DNA of 64,000 nucleotides, from contig NZ_FMAY01000002.1 of assembly GCF_900094925.1 (NCBI RefSeq), positions 188,001 to 252,000 of the forward strand. Reading direction: 5' to 3'. The position numbers were made by a program, and so were the translations under genes. The notes beneath the pieces were generated by a model. It was not told the DNA's origin. It saw only the letters and a program-made list of their open reading frames with translations, and did no database searches. The DNA is from Kosakonia oryzendophytica. Lineage in GTDB: Bacteria > Pseudomonadota > Gammaproteobacteria > Enterobacterales > Enterobacteriaceae. This document shows, in pieces, positions 39,238-51,180 of this stretch. Every line of letters begins with the position of its first letter. The first letter of the stretch is position 1.

Positions 39238-41181
39238 TTATTGGCTTAAATTGACTTTATAGACAGCAAAACCGATCTCGTCATTTGCTACTTTTTCCAT
39301 CGGATATTGCGCCTTGTCTTTGATAAACGCGGCGGCTTTATCCGTTGGCGCGGTTTCAAAACGGATATCCAGCTTACTGTCAGTATGAATGGGCGCCAGT
39401 CGCCAGTTATTATCCGCTGCCGGGTGGATTTCACCGGCGCGTTTGGATTCGTCACTGATCCACTTTGCCAGCACCGCACGGTTCTCGTCCGGCGAGGCGA
39501 ACGCGATATGGCTATCGCCGGTTCCGGCAAACTTGCCGCCGTACGCGCGGTAGTTATTGGTCGCGACGAGGAAAACGGCGTTGGGATCGACAGGTTTGCC
39601 GTTGAATGTCAGATCCTTAATGCGTTCCGCCTGTGGATTGATGCTCTGGCATTCACCGTCATAGCGCGCCGGTTGCGTGACATCAATCTGGTAATTAACG
39701 CCGTCGATCACATCGAAGTTATAGGTCCGGAAACCGTCCCAGTTCAGCAGGCTTTGCGGCTTATCACTGTGCGGATCAATACGGTTAAACTGGCCTGCTG
39801 AGCACTCCAGCCACTCTTTCACCTCTTTACCGGTCGCTTTGACCACCACCAGCGTATTCGGGTAGAGATACAAATCTGCGGCGTTGCGGAACGTCAGTTG
39901 CCCTTTTTCCACTTCAACAAAACTGGCGGGATCGTTTTTACGTCCACCGGCTTTAAACGGTGCGGCGGCAGAGAGGACCGGCAGTTTCGCCAGATCCGGA
40001 TCGCCCTGAATAAAGTGCTCAACATAGGCTTTCTGCGCATTGTTCACCACCTGCACGGTGGGATCGTCCTGCACCAGCGACAAATAGCTGTACATATTGT
40101 CGGCGGACTTGCCGATCGGTTTACCGACAAATTCGCGGGTGGCGTCATGATCGTGTTTCAGGATTGCCACCAGTTTGCTGTCTTCGCCGACCAACGCTTT
40201 TTTCGCCGCGGCATCGTAAATAGGCCGTGCTTCGGTTTTGGCGTCGGCAACCTGCCATTTACCGGCGTCATTGTTCATCACCAGATCGACGACCCCCAGA
40301 TGATCGCCCCACATGCCAGGCATCACTGCCGGAATGCCGTTCAACGTGCCTTTGGTGATATCTGCGCCTTTAATGGCGGCAAACTCTTTACTTGGGAATA
40401 CCGCGTGCGCATGACCAAACAGAATCGCATCGACGCCCGGTACCTGGCTGAGGTAGTAGACCGAGTTTTCCGCCATGGCCTGGTATGGTTCCGCCGACAA
40501 GCCTGAGTGGGCGACCACCACCACCAGATCTGCGCCTTTGGCACGCATCTCCGGTACATATTTACGGGCCGTTTCGGTGATGTCGTTGACGGTCACTTTG
40601 CCGCTCAGATTGGCTTTATCCCAGACCATGATTTGCGGAGGCACAAAACCGATATAGCCGATGCGCAGAGTATGTGCTTTGCCGTCTTTATCCTGAACCG
40701 CCGTCTCTTTAATCAGGTAGGGGGTGAATAACGGTTTTTTGCTTTTCGCATCAATGATATTGGCGTTTACGTAGGGGAATTTCGCCCCTGCGAGCGCTTT
40801 ATGCAGGTAATCGAGACCGTAGTTGAATTCATGGTTACCCAGGTTGCCGACAGCGTAATCCAGGGTGTTCATTGCTTTATAGACCGGATGCACCTGACCC
40901 GCTTTCAGTCCCTTGGCCGCCATATAATCGCCGAGCGGGCTTCCCTGGATTAAGTCGCCGTTATCCACCAGCACGCTGTTTTTGACTTCCTGGCGGGCGG
41001 CGTTGATCAGGCTGGCGGTGCGCACCAGTCCGAATTTTTCCGTCGCACTGTCTTTGTAGTAATCAAAATCCATCATGTTGCTATGTAAATCAGTGGTTTC
41101 CAGGATCCGCAACTCCACCGTCGCGGCCTGGACGCTTGCCGCGATCAGCGTGGCAAGAAGCGTTACACTAAACTTAATCAT
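39238..41181 (-). CDS. cpdB: Periplasmic 2',3'-cyclic-nucleotide 2'-phosphodiesterase/3'-nucleotidase
   Basis: A 647-residue secreted phosphoesterase that hydrolyses 2',3'-cyclic nucleotides and 3'-nucleotides for salvage. Signal peptide 1-19 (cleavage after VQAA), metallophosphatase motifs [26 protein letters not shown] and FGHAHAVFP, then a 5'-nucleotidase C-terminal domain with [15 protein letters not shown]. The frame extends to 41286 but the ATG at 41181 gives the E. coli length. Divergent from cysQ. Confidence 0.97.
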   Translation of the reverse strand: MIKFSVTLLATLIAASVQAATVELRILETTDLHSNMMDFDYYKDSATEKFGLVRTASLINAARQEVKNSVLVDNGDLIQGSPLGDYMAAKGLKAGQVHPVYKAMNTLDYAVGNLGNHEFNYGLDYLHKALAGAKFPYVNANIIDAKSKKPLFTPYLIKETAVQDKDGKAHTLRIGYIGFVPPQIMVWDKANLSGKVTVNDITETARKYVPEMRAKGADLVVVVAHSGLSAEPYQAMAENSVYYLSQVPGVDAILFGHAHAVFPSKEFAAIKGADITKGTLNGIPAVMPGMWGDHLGVVDLVMNNDAGKWQVADAKTEARPIYDAAAKKALVGEDSKLVAILKHDHDATREFVGKPIGKSADNMYSYLSLVQDDPTVQVVNNAQKAYVEHFIQGDPDLAKLPVLSAAAPFKAGGRKNDPASFVEVEKGQLTFRNAADLYLYPNTLVVVKATGKEVKEWLECSAGQFNRIDPHSDKPQSLLNWDGFRTYNFDVIDGVNYQIDVTQPARYDGECQSINPQAERIKDLTFNGKPVDPNAVFLVATNNYRAYGGKFAGTGDSHIAFASPDENRAVLAKWISDESKRAGEIHPAADNNWRLAPIHTDSKLDIRFETAPTDKAAAFIKDKAQYPMEKVANDEIGFAVYKVNLSQ

Positions 41182-41372
41182 CAGAGGCATCCTTTTTCGA
41201 TCTGGGCCACAAAAGAAAGTGTTATGTACATTTTGTTGCTTACAGAATTGTGAATACTGCCATAAAAGCGGGTAAAGAAAACGCAATCACTATCACAGAT
41301 GGCAGATTCCGGCGTGATGCGATATAAGTAAAACAACGAGTTACAAACCACTGAACAGACAAGAGGTGGATA

Positions 41373-42113
41373 ATGTTAGATGCAATTTGCCGGCTCGCGC
41401 GGGAAGCGGGCGACGCCATTATGCAGGTTTACGATGGGCACAAACCGATGGATGTCACCAGTAAGGTGGATGACTCCCCGGTCACCGCAGCGGATATTGC
41501 GGCGCACCAGGTGATTGTGCGCGGCTTGCAGGCCTTGACGCCAGACATTCCAGTGTTGTCGGAAGAAGATCCACCGGGTTGGGAAACGCGCCAGACATGG
41601 CAGCGCTACTGGCTGGTGGATCCGCTGGATGGCACGAAAGAGTTCATTAAGCGTAACGGTGAGTTTACCGTGAATATCGCCCTGATTGACCAGGGTAAAC
41701 CGGTCATGGGCGTGGTTTACGCACCGGTGCTGAAAGTGATGTATTACGCCGCTGACGGGAAAGCGTGGAAAGATGAAGCGGGCAATCACCATCAAATTCA
41801 GGTGCGCGACGCCCGGCCACCGCTGGTGGTCGTCAGCCGTTCTCATGCGGATGATGAACTGAAAGAGTACCTGCACCAGTTAGGTGAGCACCAGACCACA
41901 GCGATCGGCTCCTCGCTGAAATTCTGCCTGGTGGCGGAAGGTAAAGCTCAACTGTACCCGCGTTTCGGGCCGACTAACGTATGGGATACGGCCGCAGGTC
42001 ACGCAGTTGCGGTGGCTGCCGGGGCGCACGTTAACGACTGGCAGGGGCGTTCGCTGGATTACACCCCCCGCGAGTCCTTCCTCAACCCCGGCTTCCGGGT
42101 TTTTATTTACTGA
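41373..42113 (+). CDS. cysQ: 3'(2'),5'-bisphosphate nucleotidase CysQ
   Basis: A 246-residue Mg-dependent phosphatase that hydrolyses PAP to AMP, removing the by-product of sulfate assimilation. Metal-binding motifs of the IMPase family are complete: Glu64 in [15 protein letters not shown] at 83-91 and VWDTAAGHA near 204. AAGAGGTGG precedes the ATG. The 3' end overlaps the convergent ytfJ by 11 bases. Confidence 0.97.
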   Translation: MLDAICRLAREAGDAIMQVYDGHKPMDVTSKVDDSPVTAADIAAHQVIVRGLQALTPDIPVLSEEDPPGWETRQTWQRYWLVDPLDGTKEFIKRNGEFTVNIALIDQGKPVMGVVYAPVLKVMYYAADGKAWKDEAGNHHQIQVRDARPPLVVVSRSHADDELKEYLHQLGEHQTTAIGSSLKFCLVAEGKAQLYPRFGPTNVWDTAAGHAVAVAAGAHVNDWQGRSLDYTPRESFLNPGFRVFIY

Positions 42114-42660
42114 GCAGCGTGTGCAGCAGGGCGATGACCTGCTGCACTTCTTGCTGGCTCAGCCCGCCATCTTTTGCGTACGCCACGCGCCCGTCTTTAT
42201 CAAGTACGACAATCGCCGAGCTTTCCTCTTCCAGTTGCCAGGCTTTACGCGCCACACCGTCACTATCAACAATGAATTGTGACCACGGGTAGAGTTTCTT
42301 ATTGCTCTCGATGCTGCTGCGCACGAACATGGCGCTGCCGGGAATGGCGTCATCGGTATTGATGATGGTGGTGGTCTGGTAACGATCGTGCGGCAGGTTG
42401 GCGGTTTTGATGGCTTCAATCAGCGCGGCGTTCTTCTCTTTGGCAGAGGTCCGACCGGCAATATGTTGCACAACCCGCACTTTGCCAGGAAGCTGGGCGC
42501 TATTCCATTTTTTATAGCTAAACTTGTCATTATCCAGTATCAACTCCCCTCTGTCGGCTATGCCCACAGGCGGCACGCGCTGGTTGTTTTCAAAGTTATG
42601 GGCTGAAGCAACCAGCGGCAGTAACAGGCATGTCGCTGCCAGGATCTTACGTAGGGTCAT
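42103..42660 (-). CDS. ytfJ: Periplasmic protein YtfJ (thioredoxin-like fold)
   Basis: A 185-residue exported protein: signal peptide 1-20 (LLPLVASAH, cleaved after Ala), then a YtfJ/DUF4174-type thioredoxin-like domain with [19 protein letters not shown] and [16 protein letters not shown]. No CxxC, so not an active thioredoxin. Function unknown. A perfect 16-base palindrome lies 31 bases upstream. Confidence 0.9.
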   Translation of the reverse strand: MTLRKILAATCLLLPLVASAHNFENNQRVPPVGIADRGELILDNDKFSYKKWNSAQLPGKVRVVQHIAGRTSAKEKNAALIEAIKTANLPHDRYQTTTIINTDDAIPGSAMFVRSSIESNKKLYPWSQFIVDSDGVARKAWQLEEESSAIVVLDKDGRVAYAKDGGLSQQEVQQVIALLHTLLSK

Positions 42661-42984
42661 GGTTTTTCCTTGTGTTTATGCAGGTGATCCGACCACTTAA
42701 GTGGTCATTTTAATCATATGTGCGATCAATCCGTTTTTCCCGCAATCAGGATGCCAGTTTGCGTGTGGACGCACATATCCGCACAAAAATGTGGATTTAT
42801 ACTGCATAGCGAAACGCACTGAAAAGAAAATTCTGAATAATTGTCATCAAAAGGTAAATAAACTTATACACACTATGTATCAGTGCGGTTCTGAACTATA
42901 GTCACTGAGCATTAAATTTGCGCTCATCAACGCTGGTCCGATTGTGGTACCGCAAGGGCGTAATGCTTTACAGGAGATAAAAGA
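42661..42984. promoter_or_regulatory. Divergent ytfJ/ytfK intergenic region (324 bases)
   Basis: Contains the palindrome at 42691-42706 near ytfJ and a TATAGT -10 box at 42897-42902 that could serve ytfK, giving a leader of about 76 bases before AGGAGA and the ATG. E. coli ytfK is reported to be PhoB-activated, but I see no convincing Pho box here. The 66-codon frame at 42701-42901 is not supported. Confidence 0.55.
42691..42706. promoter_or_regulatory. Perfect 16-base palindrome upstream of ytfJ
   Basis: GACCACTTAAGTGGTC is a perfect inverted repeat without spacer, placed 31-46 bases before the ytfJ start, where it could overlap the promoter. Size and symmetry fit a dimeric helix-turn-helix operator. 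The binding protein is not recognised. Confidence 0.55.
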
Positions 42985-43191
42985 ATGAAAATTTTCCAGC
43001 GTTACAACCCACTTCAGGTGGCCAAGTACGTGAAAATCCTGTTCCGTGGACGGTTGTATATCAAGGATGTTGGCGCTTTCGAGTTTGACAAAGGCAAGAT
43101 CCTGGTCCCGAAAGTGAAAGACAAGCAGCACCTGTCTGTGATGTCTGAAGTCAACCGTCAGGTTATGCGTCTGCAAACTGAGATGGCTTAA
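42985..43191 (+). CDS. ytfK: YtfK, DUF1107 stringent-response modulator
   Basis: A 68-residue basic protein starting [17 protein letters not shown], matching E. coli YtfK over its whole length. YtfK is reported to promote (p)ppGpp accumulation through SpoT under phosphate or fatty-acid starvation. AGGAGATAAAAG precedes the ATG. It ends at a bidirectional terminator. Confidence 0.93.
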   Translation: MKIFQRYNPLQVAKYVKILFRGRLYIKDVGAFEFDKGKILVPKVKDKQHLSVMSEVNRQVMRLQTEMA

Positions 43192-43224
43192 CCAGTCGTG
43201 CTATGCAGTAGTTTAAGTACTATA

Positions 43225-43252
43225 AAAAAACGGCCCCGATGGGGCCGTTGAC
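43225..43252. terminator. Bidirectional terminator between ytfK and ytfL
   Basis: AACGGCCCC (43229-43237) pairs with GGGGCCGTT (43241-43249) around GAT. On the minus strand it is followed by TTTTTTTAT and so ends ytfL strongly; on the plus strand the T-run is short. Confidence 0.8.
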
Positions 43253-43266
43253 ATTTTAGCGACGCC

Positions 43267-44601
43267 TCACGCTGCGCCTTTCTCTTCCGCATCCGGCAGC
43301 TTTGGCGTGAGCAGCGTTGTACGCGTGTCGACACGCGTCACCAGCAGCTGATCGATTCGGTAGTTATCAATATCCACCACCTCGAACTTATAGCCCGAGA
43401 ACTTCACTGCATCGGTGCGTTTCGGGATTTTACGCAGCATAAACATCATAAAACCGCCGATGGTTTCATAGTTGCCCGACTGCGGGAACTCATCGATATC
43501 AAGCACGCGCATGACGTCGTCAATAGGTGTACCGCCGTCAATCAGCCATGAGTTTTCATCACGGGCGACGATCATCTCTTCCACCTGGCCGACCAGGTCG
43601 CCCATCAGCGTGGTCATCACATCGTTAAGGGTGATAACTCCCACCACCAGTGCGTATTCATTCATGATAACGGCGAAGTCTTCCCCGGCGGTTTTAAAGC
43701 TTTCCAGCGCTTCGGAGAGGGTCAGCGTGTCCGGCACAATCAACGTGTTGCGGATCTGCACGCCGCTGTTGAGCGCCATGCTCTGATTCGCCAGTACGCG
43801 GTTAAGCAGATCTTTCGAATCCACATAGCCAACAACGTGGTCTATATCGTCGTTACAGACCAGAAATTTCGAGTGCGGATGCTCCGCGACCTTGTTTTTC
43901 AGGCTCTGCTCATCTTCGTGTAGATCGAACCAAATCACGTTTTCACGGGAGGTCATGGAAGAAGGGACGGTGCGCGATTCCAGCTCAAACACGTTCTCGA
44001 TCAGTTCATGTTCCTGCTTACGCAGCACGCCAGCCAGCGCGCCCGCTTCAACCACCGCGTAAATATCGTCAGAGGTGATGTCATCTTTACGCGCCATCGG
44101 CAGTTTAAAGATGCGGAAGATGACATTTGCCAGGCCGTTAAAGAACCAGACCAGCGGACGGAAAACGAATAAACAGAAGCGCATCGGGTTGATGATACGC
44201 AAAGCCACAGCTTCGGGCGCAATCATACCGATGCGTTTCGGCGTCAGATCGGCAAACAGGATGAACATCCCGGTGACCAGCGAGAAGGAGATGATAAAGC
44301 TGAGCTGTTCGGCAAGTTCCGGAGAAACCACCCTGACCAGCAAGCTGTAAAACGCCGGAGAGAAGGCGGCATCGCCGACGATACCGCCAAGAATGGCGAC
44401 AGCGTTAAGGCCGATTTGCACCACGGTAAAGAAGGTACCGGGGTTTTCCTGCATCTTCAGGATGCGTTGTGCATTGATGCTGCCTTCATCGGCCAGCAAC
44501 TTAAGTTTAATTTTTCTCGATGCGGCAAGCGAGATCTCGGATAACGAGAAAAACGCACTTACTGCGATGAGACAGAGTATGACTAAGATACTGTTTAACA
44601 T
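43267..44601 (-). CDS. ytfL: CNNM/CorC-type membrane protein YtfL (DUF21-CBS-CorC_HlyC)
   Basis: A 444-residue protein: N-terminal DUF21 domain with about four membrane segments (1-190), two CBS domains (about 215-335) and a CorC_HlyC domain (about 350-430) with VDIDNYRIDQLLVTRV. Family members are linked to magnesium or sodium efflux and cation homeostasis; YtfL is reported to contribute to cytosolic pH homeostasis. Minus strand, 180 bases downstream of msrA. Confidence 0.93.
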   Translation of the reverse strand: MLNSILVILCLIAVSAFFSLSEISLAASRKIKLKLLADEGSINAQRILKMQENPGTFFTVVQIGLNAVAILGGIVGDAAFSPAFYSLLVRVVSPELAEQLSFIISFSLVTGMFILFADLTPKRIGMIAPEAVALRIINPMRFCLFVFRPLVWFFNGLANVIFRIFKLPMARKDDITSDDIYAVVEAGALAGVLRKQEHELIENVFELESRTVPSSMTSRENVIWFDLHEDEQSLKNKVAEHPHSKFLVCNDDIDHVVGYVDSKDLLNRVLANQSMALNSGVQIRNTLIVPDTLTLSEALESFKTAGEDFAVIMNEYALVVGVITLNDVMTTLMGDLVGQVEEMIVARDENSWLIDGGTPIDDVMRVLDIDEFPQSGNYETIGGFMMFMLRKIPKRTDAVKFSGYKFEVVDIDNYRIDQLLVTRVDTRTTLLTPKLPDAEEKGAA

Positions 44602-44781
44602 AATTTATCCAGCCATTGACCGGATCCTCGGAAGGGTTTTTGAATATCCATGTGGTAAACACAATGAAAGCCGGCCCGAAGCGGTGGACCGGCAATTTCG
44701 AGAGCTAGTATAGCGTAAGCGTGTTACAGGCTACCAGCGGCTTAGTTTTTGCCCATTTTTATGGCGTATTTCCGCAAAATA

Positions 44782-45426
44782 TTAAGGGTTAAGCTGCGGC
44801 GGCAGACAAACGCCAATACCGCCGATGCCGCAGTAACCATACGGGTTTTTATGCAGGTACTGCTGGTGATCATCTTCCGCATAGTAGAACGGCGTGGCGG
44901 TTTTGATTTCGGTCGTGACCTGGCGATCATCTCCGGCGCTGCGCATCGCGGACTGAAAACGCTCAAGGCTGGCGCGGGCAGCGTCGTTTTGCTCCGGCGT
45001 CAGCGGGTAGATCGCCGAGCGGTACTGGGTGCCGTGGTCGTTACCCTGGCGCATGCCCTGTGCCGGATCGTGATTTTCCCAGAACACCTGCAGCAACTGT
45101 TCGTAACTCACCACCTTCGGATCGTACACCACGCGCACGGCTTCAGCGTGGCCGGTCTGCCCACTACACACTTCACGGTAGGTAGGATTCGGTGTAAAGC
45201 CGCCGGTATATCCTGCCGCGGTGCTGTACACGCCCGGTAATTGCCAGAACAGGCGTTCAACGCCCCAGAAACACCCCATGGCGAACAGGGCAATCTCCAT
45301 GTTTTCCGGAACATGGGTCATTGAATGCCCGTTAACGGCATGTAAACTGGCGACTGGCATCGGTGTATTGCGTCCGGGTAATGCATCCGATTGAGAAACA
45401 AGCTCTTTTTTATCAAACAGACTCAC
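44782..45426 (-). CDS. msrA: Peptide methionine (S)-sulfoxide reductase MsrA
   Basis: A 214-residue cytoplasmic enzyme that repairs Met-S-sulfoxide. Catalytic Cys52 in GCFWGVE, substrate-pocket motif [18 protein letters not shown], and the C-terminal resolving cysteines Cys199 and Cys207 in [11 protein letters not shown] are all present, as in E. coli MsrA. Divergent from tamA with a 245-base gap. Confidence 0.97.
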   Translation of the reverse strand: MSLFDKKELVSQSDALPGRNTPMPVASLHAVNGHSMTHVPENMEIALFAMGCFWGVERLFWQLPGVYSTAAGYTGGFTPNPTYREVCSGQTGHAEAVRVVYDPKVVSYEQLLQVFWENHDPAQGMRQGNDHGTQYRSAIYPLTPEQNDAARASLERFQSAMRSAGDDRQVTTEIKTATPFYYAEDDHQQYLHKNPYGYCGIGGIGVCLPPQLNP

Positions 45427-45671
45427 GGTGGAACCTCCCGGCGGGTCAAATTGCGGTTAAGGTTGTAACGGTGCGCGTGTTTTAACACAATAAGCACCAT
45501 AAACAGACTAAATTTAAACATAAGAAATTTTGGGGTAGTCGTCCGTTTTTCAACCCGTATTTTGGGTTTTTATCGGCTTGTGTTCCGCCACATTAGGCGG
45601 AGCAGGGCTTAGCGCGGAGCTGCGCTTACGTTTCCTTCCAGGGGTGGGAACAAGGATATTCAGGAGAGAAC

Positions 45672-47405
45672 GTGCCAAAAATCCGTCTTTTATGTTTTGC
45701 CGGTTTGTTGCTGGCGAGCGAAACGGCTTTCGCCGCCAATGTGCGATTGCAACTGGAGGGGCTGACTGGAGCGCTGCAAAAAAATGTGCGAGCCCAGTTA
45801 TCGACGATCCAGAGTGATGAAGTTACGCCTGACAGACGTTTTCAGGCACGCGTGGATGACGCCATTCGCGAAGGATTAAAAGCGTTAGGCTATTACGAAC
45901 CTACCATTGATTTTGAACTGCGCCCGCCGCCGGAAAAGGGGCGACAGGTGCTGATCGCGCGGGTTTCGCCAGGTGAACCTGTACGGATTGGCGGCACCGA
46001 TGTGATCCTGCGCGGCGGCGCGCGTACTGACAGTGACTACCTCGATTTACTCAAAACACGCCCGGCCACCGGCACGGTGCTCAATCACAGCGACTATGAC
46101 GGCTTTAAAAAAAGCCTCACTAACGTCGCGCTGCGTAAAGGCTACTTTGATAGCCAGTTCAATAAGAGCCAGTTGGGCATCGCCCTCGACAGGCATCAGG
46201 CATTCTGGGACATCGACTATGACAGCGGCCAGCGCTACCGGTTTGGCGCGGTAACATTTGAAGGGTCGCAAATCCGCGACGAGTATCTGCAACATCTGGT
46301 GCCTTTTCACCAGGGCGATTATTACCAGACCAAAGACCTGGCGGAACTGAACCGCCGTCTGTCTGCTACCGGCTGGTTTAAATCGGTGGTGGTAGCGCCG
46401 GAGTTTGATAAAGCGCGGAAAACCAAAGTACTGCCGCTGAAGGGCGTGGTCTCGCCACGTACGGAAAACACCATTGAAACCGGGGTGGGGTACTCCACGG
46501 ATGTGGGACCGCGTGTGAAAGCCACGTGGAAAAAGCCGTGGATGAACAGCTATGGTCACAGTCTGACTACCAGCATGAGCGTCTCCGCGCCAGAGCAGCA
46601 ACTGGATTTCAGCTATAAGATGCCGCTGCTGAAAAATCCGCTTGAACAATACTACCTGGTGCAGGGCGGTTTTAAGCGCACTGACCTGAACGATACGCAA
46701 GCCGACTCCACAACACTGGCGCTTTCTCGCTACTGGGATCTCTCCAGTGGCTGGCAGCGCGCCATTAACCTGCGCTGGAGCCTTGACCACTTTACGCAAG
46801 CCAGCGTCACCAATACCACCATGTTGCTCTATCCAGGCGTGATGATCAGCCGCACCCGTTCTCGCGGCGGCCTGATGCCGACCTGGGGAGACTCTCAGCG
46901 CTATTCGGTGGATTATTCCAACACCGCATGGGGATCGGATGTCGACTTCCTCGTCATGCAGGCGCAAAACGTCTGGATCCGCACGCTCTACGATCGCCAC
47001 CGTTTTGTGGTGCGCGGCAACCTGGGGTGGATCGAGACCGGCGACTTTGATCGTGTACCACCGGATCTGCGCTTCTTCGCCGGGGGCGATCGCAGCATCC
47101 GTGGTTACAAATACAAATCCATCGCGCCAAAAGATGATGATGGCAAGCTGATCGGTGCCTCAAAACTGGCGACTGGCTCGCTGGAGTATCAGTACAACGT
47201 CACCGGGAAATGGTGGGGCGCGGCGTTTATTGACAGCGGCGAAGCGGTCAGCGATATCCGCCGGAGCGACATTAAAACCGGCGCGGGTGTTGGCGTGCGC
47301 TGGCAATCGCCTGTCGGGCCAATCAAACTCGATTTCGCCGTTCCGGTCGGCGACAAAGAGGAACATGGGGTGCAGTTTTACATCGGTCTGGGGCCAGAGT
47401 TATGA
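45672..47405 (+). CDS. tamA: Outer-membrane translocation/assembly protein TamA
   Basis: A 577-residue Omp85-family barrel protein. Signal peptide 1-21 ([11 protein letters not shown]), three POTRA domains (about 22-265) and a C-terminal 16-strand barrel with the [17 protein letters not shown] loop-6 motif and final [11 protein letters not shown] strand. With TamB it helps insert autotransporters and move phospholipids to the outer membrane. The start is GTG at 45672 with CAGGAGAG. tamB overlaps by 4 bases. Confidence 0.96.
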   Translation: MPKIRLLCFAGLLLASETAFAANVRLQLEGLTGALQKNVRAQLSTIQSDEVTPDRRFQARVDDAIREGLKALGYYEPTIDFELRPPPEKGRQVLIARVSPGEPVRIGGTDVILRGGARTDSDYLDLLKTRPATGTVLNHSDYDGFKKSLTNVALRKGYFDSQFNKSQLGIALDRHQAFWDIDYDSGQRYRFGAVTFEGSQIRDEYLQHLVPFHQGDYYQTKDLAELNRRLSATGWFKSVVVAPEFDKARKTKVLPLKGVVSPRTENTIETGVGYSTDVGPRVKATWKKPWMNSYGHSLTTSMSVSAPEQQLDFSYKMPLLKNPLEQYYLVQGGFKRTDLNDTQADSTTLALSRYWDLSSGWQRAINLRWSLDHFTQASVTNTTMLLYPGVMISRTRSRGGLMPTWGDSQRYSVDYSNTAWGSDVDFLVMQAQNVWIRTLYDRHRFVVRGNLGWIETGDFDRVPPDLRFFAGGDRSIRGYKYKSIAPKDDDGKLIGASKLATGSLEYQYNVTGKWWGAAFIDSGEAVSDIRRSDIKTGAGVGVRWQSPVGPIKLDFAVPVGDKEEHGVQFYIGLGPEL

Positions 47406-50400
47406 GTTTATGGAAGAAAATCAGCCTCGGCGTACTGGTGTTTATTCTGCTGGTGCTGGGGACGGTCGCCTTTCTGGTGGGAACCACCAGCGGGCTTCAT
47501 CTGCTGTTTAAGGCGGCGAACCGCTGGGTGCCGGGGCTGCACATTAGTCAGGTCACGGGCGGCTGGCGCGATCTGACGCTGAAAAATCTGCGTTACGAGC
47601 AGCCCGGTGTAGCGGTGAACGCCGGGGAGATCCACCTGGCAGTGAATCTGGGGTGTCTGCGTAGCAGTAGCTTGTGCATCAACGATCTGTCGTTGAAAGA
47701 GATCAACGTGGCGATCGACAGTAAAAAGATGCCGCCAGCCGCTCCTGTGCAGGAAGAGGAGAGCGGGCCGCTGAACCTCTCTACGCCGTACCCGATTACG
47801 CTCAGCCGGGTGGCGCTGAACAATGTAAATATCAACATTGACGATACGACCGTCTCGGTGATGAATTTCAGTTCCGGGCTGAGCTGGGAAGAGAAAAACC
47901 TGACGCTGAAGCCCACCTCATTGCAAGGGCTGCTGATTGCGCTGCCGAAAGTGGCGCAGGTGGCGCAGGAAGAGGTGGTTGAACCGAAAATCCACAATCC
48001 GCAGCCTCAGGAGAAGCCGCTCGGCGAAACGCTGAAAGCGCTGTTTGCCAAACCCCTGTTACCGGAAATGACCGATGTGCATTTGCCGCTCAATCTCAAT
48101 ATTGAGTCGTTTCGCGGCGAGCAACTGCGACTCACTGGCGACACGGATATTCTGGTGCGTAGCCTGCTGCTGAAAGTGAGCAGCCTTGACGGGCAAATGA
48201 CACTTGATGCGCTGGATATCGACTCGAACCAGGGGCAGGTGAGCGCGACAGGCCGCGCACAGTTGCGTGATAACTGGCCGGTGGATTTTACGCTTAACAG
48301 CACGTTGAATGTGGATCCGCTAAAAGGCGAAAAAGTGAAGCTGCACGTTGGCGGTGACGTGCGCCAACAACTCAATATGGATGTGAACCTCTCCGGTCCG
48401 GTGGACGTGACGCTGCGGGCGCAAACGCAACTGGCGCAGGCCGGTTTGCCGCTGGAGGTTGCGGTGACCAGTAAGCAACTCTACTGGCCGTTTACCGGCG
48501 AGAAACAGTATCAGGCAGATGACGTCTCGCTGACGCTGACCGGCAAGATGACCGACTACACGCTGGCGTTCCGTACCGCGGTGAAAGGGCAGGATCTGCC
48601 ACCCGCCACCATCCGGCTTGATGCAAAAGGCAATGAGCAGCAAATCAGCCTCGATAAGCTGACCCTCGCGGCGTTGGAAGGAACCACTGAGTTAACGGCG
48701 CTGCTGGACTGGCAGCAGGCGATCAGCTGGCGTGGCGAACTGGCGTTGAACGGGATTGATACGGCAAAAGCTTTTCCGGCATGGCCGTCAAAACTGAATG
48801 GCCTGATCAAAACGCGCGGTAGCCTGTACGGCGGTAGCTGGCAGTTGGATGTACCGGAGCTGAAGCTGAACGGTAATGTGAAAAACAACAAGGTGAAGGT
48901 CGACGGGCAACTGAAAGGCAATAGCTATTTACAGTGGACCATTCCCGGTTTGCATCTGGAGTTGGGGCGCAACAGTGCGGATATCAAAGGCGAACTGGGG
49001 GTAAAAGATCTCAATCTTGACGCCAATATTGATGCGCCAGGCCTGGATAACGCACTGCCAGGACTTGGGGGGACGGCCAAAGGCGTCGTGAAAATTCGCG
49101 GCACGGTCGATGCGCCGCAAGCGCTGGCGGACATCACGGCCAATAATCTGCGCTGGCAGGATCTTTCCGTTGCCCGCGTGCGGGTCGACGGGGATGTGAA
49201 ATCCAGCGATCACATCGCCGGGAAGCTCAATGTGCGCGTGGAGCGTATTGCACAGCCGGGTGTCAACCTGGGCCTGGTAACGCTGGCGGCTGAAGGGAGC
49301 GAAAAACAACACACCTTACAGTTGCGTGTACAGGGGGAGCCGGTTTCCGGGCAACTGGATCTGGCGGGGAGTTTCGATCGCCAGACGCAGCGCTGGAAAG
49401 GTTCGCTCAGTAATACGCGCTTTGCCACCCCGGTAGGGCCATGGTCGATCAACCGGCCGATTACCCTGGATTACCGGAACCAGGAGCAGAAAATTGCTAT
49501 TGGTCCACACTGCTGGCTTAACCCCAACGCCGAGCTTTGCGTGCCGCAACCGATTGATGCCGGCGCGGAAGGGCACGCGCTGGTGAACCTTAATCGTTTT
49601 GACCTGGCCATGCTGAAGCCTTTTATGCCGGAGACCACCCAGGCGAGCGGTGTGTTCAGTGGCAAAGCGGATGTGAGCTGGGACACGACAAAAGCCGGGC
49701 TGCCGCAGGGGCAGGTTACGCTTGTCGGGCGTAACGTGAAAGTGACGCAGGTGGTGAACGATGCGCCGTTGCCTGTGGCGTTTGATACCCTGAACCTGAA
49801 CGCCCAACTGCGTAACGACCGCGCCGATCTCGGCTGGCTGATTCGGCTGACCAACAACGGGCAGTTTGATGGTCAGGTGCAGGTAACCGATCCGCAAGGG
49901 CGACGTAATCTGGGCGGCAACGTCAATATCCGCAACGTCTCGCTGGCGATGGCCAATGCCATCTTCAGCCGGGGTGAAAAGGCGGCGGGTACGCTGAACG
50001 CCAATTTGCGACTGGGCGGAAACGCGCAGAACCCGCAGTTGTTCGGGCAACTGGGATTGAACGGACTGGATGTCGAAGGCAACTTTATGCCGTTCGAGAT
50101 GCAGCCCAGTCAGTTGGCGATCAATTTCAACGGTACACGCTCCGTGCTTCAGGGCGTGGTGCGCACCGGCCAGGGGCAGATTAACCTCAGCGGCGATGCA
50201 GACTGGACCCAGATGAATAACTGGCGCGCGCGGGTGGCGGCGAAGGGCAGTAAAGTGCGCATTACCGTACCGCCAATGGTGCGGCTGGATGTGTCGCCGG
50301 ATGTGGTGTTTGAAGCCACACCCAGTCTGTTTACGCTTGACGGCAGTGTGGATGTGCCGTGGGCACGCATCGTGGTGCATGACGTGCCGGAAAGCGCGGT

Positions 50401-51178
50401 CGGCGTCTCTGGTGATGAGGTAATGCTTAACGATCAACTGAAACCTGAGAAACCGCAAAGCGCCTCGATCCCGATTAACAGTAATCTGGTTATCCACGTT
50501 GGCAACAATGTGCGTCTGAATGCGTTTGGCCTCAAAGCACGGCTGACCGGCGACCTGAAAGTGGCGCAGGATAAGCAAGGGTTGGGGCTTAACGGGCAGA
50601 TCACGATCCCGGAAGGGCGTTTCCACGCTTATGGTCAGGATTTGATTGTGCGTAAAGGGGAACTGCTGTTCTCCGGTCCGCCGGACCAGCCCTTGCTGAA
50701 TATTGAGGCGATCCGTAACCCGGATGCGACGGAAAATGATGTTATTGCCGGGGTTCGTGTGACCGGGACAGCCGATGAACCTAAAGCGGAGATCTTCTCC
50801 GATCCGGCGATGTCGCAGCAAGAAGCGCTCTCCTACCTGCTTCGTGGGCAGGGTCTGGACAGTGAACAGAGCGATAGCGCCGCAATGACCTCAATGCTTG
50901 TAGGCCTGGGGGTTGCACAAAGTGGGCAGGTTGTGGGTAAAATCGGCGAGACGTTTGGCGTAAGCAATCTGGCGCTGGATACTCAGGGGGTAGGCGATGC
51001 CTCCCAGGTAGTGGTCAGTGGCTACGTGCTGCCGGGTCTGCAGGTAAAATATGGCGTCGGAATTTTTGACTCACTGGCGACTCTCACGTTACGTTATCGC
51101 CTGATGCCTAAGCTGTATCTTGAAGCGGTGTCTGGCGTAGATCAGGCACTTGATTTGCTCTATCAGTTTGAGTTTTAG
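47402..51178 (+). CDS. tamB: Translocation and assembly module subunit TamB (AsmA-like)
   Basis: A 1258-residue periplasm-spanning protein. It has an N-terminal signal anchor (about 7-27), a very long beta-taco/AsmA-like repeat region, and the conserved C-terminal TamB (DUF490) domain ending in LYQFEF. TamB bridges the inner membrane to TamA and is implicated in phospholipid transport with YhdP and YdbH. One base less than a codon separates it from ytfP, so tamA-tamB-ytfP form an operon. Confidence 0.96.
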   Translation: MSLWKKISLGVLVFILLVLGTVAFLVGTTSGLHLLFKAANRWVPGLHISQVTGGWRDLTLKNLRYEQPGVAVNAGEIHLAVNLGCLRSSSLCINDLSLKEINVAIDSKKMPPAAPVQEEESGPLNLSTPYPITLSRVALNNVNINIDDTTVSVMNFSSGLSWEEKNLTLKPTSLQGLLIALPKVAQVAQEEVVEPKIHNPQPQEKPLGETLKALFAKPLLPEMTDVHLPLNLNIESFRGEQLRLTGDTDILVRSLLLKVSSLDGQMTLDALDIDSNQGQVSATGRAQLRDNWPVDFTLNSTLNVDPLKGEKVKLHVGGDVRQQLNMDVNLSGPVDVTLRAQTQLAQAGLPLEVAVTSKQLYWPFTGEKQYQADDVSLTLTGKMTDYTLAFRTAVKGQDLPPATIRLDAKGNEQQISLDKLTLAALEGTTELTALLDWQQAISWRGELALNGIDTAKAFPAWPSKLNGLIKTRGSLYGGSWQLDVPELKLNGNVKNNKVKVDGQLKGNSYLQWTIPGLHLELGRNSADIKGELGVKDLNLDANIDAPGLDNALPGLGGTAKGVVKIRGTVDAPQALADITANNLRWQDLSVARVRVDGDVKSSDHIAGKLNVRVERIAQPGVNLGLVTLAAEGSEKQHTLQLRVQGEPVSGQLDLAGSFDRQTQRWKGSLSNTRFATPVGPWSINRPITLDYRNQEQKIAIGPHCWLNPNAELCVPQPIDAGAEGHALVNLNRFDLAMLKPFMPETTQASGVFSGKADVSWDTTKAGLPQGQVTLVGRNVKVTQVVNDAPLPVAFDTLNLNAQLRNDRADLGWLIRLTNNGQFDGQVQVTDPQGRRNLGGNVNIRNVSLAMANAIFSRGEKAAGTLNANLRLGGNAQNPQLFGQLGLNGLDVEGNFMPFEMQPSQLAINFNGTRSVLQGVVRTGQGQINLSGDADWTQMNNWRARVAAKGSKVRITVPPMVRLDVSPDVVFEATPSLFTLDGSVDVPWARIVVHDVPESAVGVSGDEVMLNDQLKPEKPQSASIPINSNLVIHVGNNVRLNAFGLKARLTGDLKVAQDKQGLGLNGQITIPEGRFHAYGQDLIVRKGELLFSGPPDQPLLNIEAIRNPDATENDVIAGVRVTGTADEPKAEIFSDPAMSQQEALSYLLRGQGLDSEQSDSAAMTSMLVGLGVAQSGQVVGKIGETFGVSNLALDTQGVGDASQVVVSGYVLPGLQVKYGVGIFDSLATLTLRYRLMPKLYLEAVSGVDQALDLLYQFEF

Positions 51179-51180
51179 CA

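Noticed and set aside
42840-42900. Pho box before ytfK
   Set aside because: E. coli ytfK is reported as PhoB-activated, but no CTGTCAT-type tandem repeat of acceptable quality was found.
42701-42901. 66-codon frame between ytfJ and ytfK
   Set aside because: Starts within the palindrome, lacks a ribosome binding site and ends over the ytfK -10 box.
49316-50821. 501-codon open frame on the minus strand inside tamB
   Set aside because: It is the antisense shadow of the well-supported tamB reading frame; composition is His/Arg-rich and no domain is recognisable.
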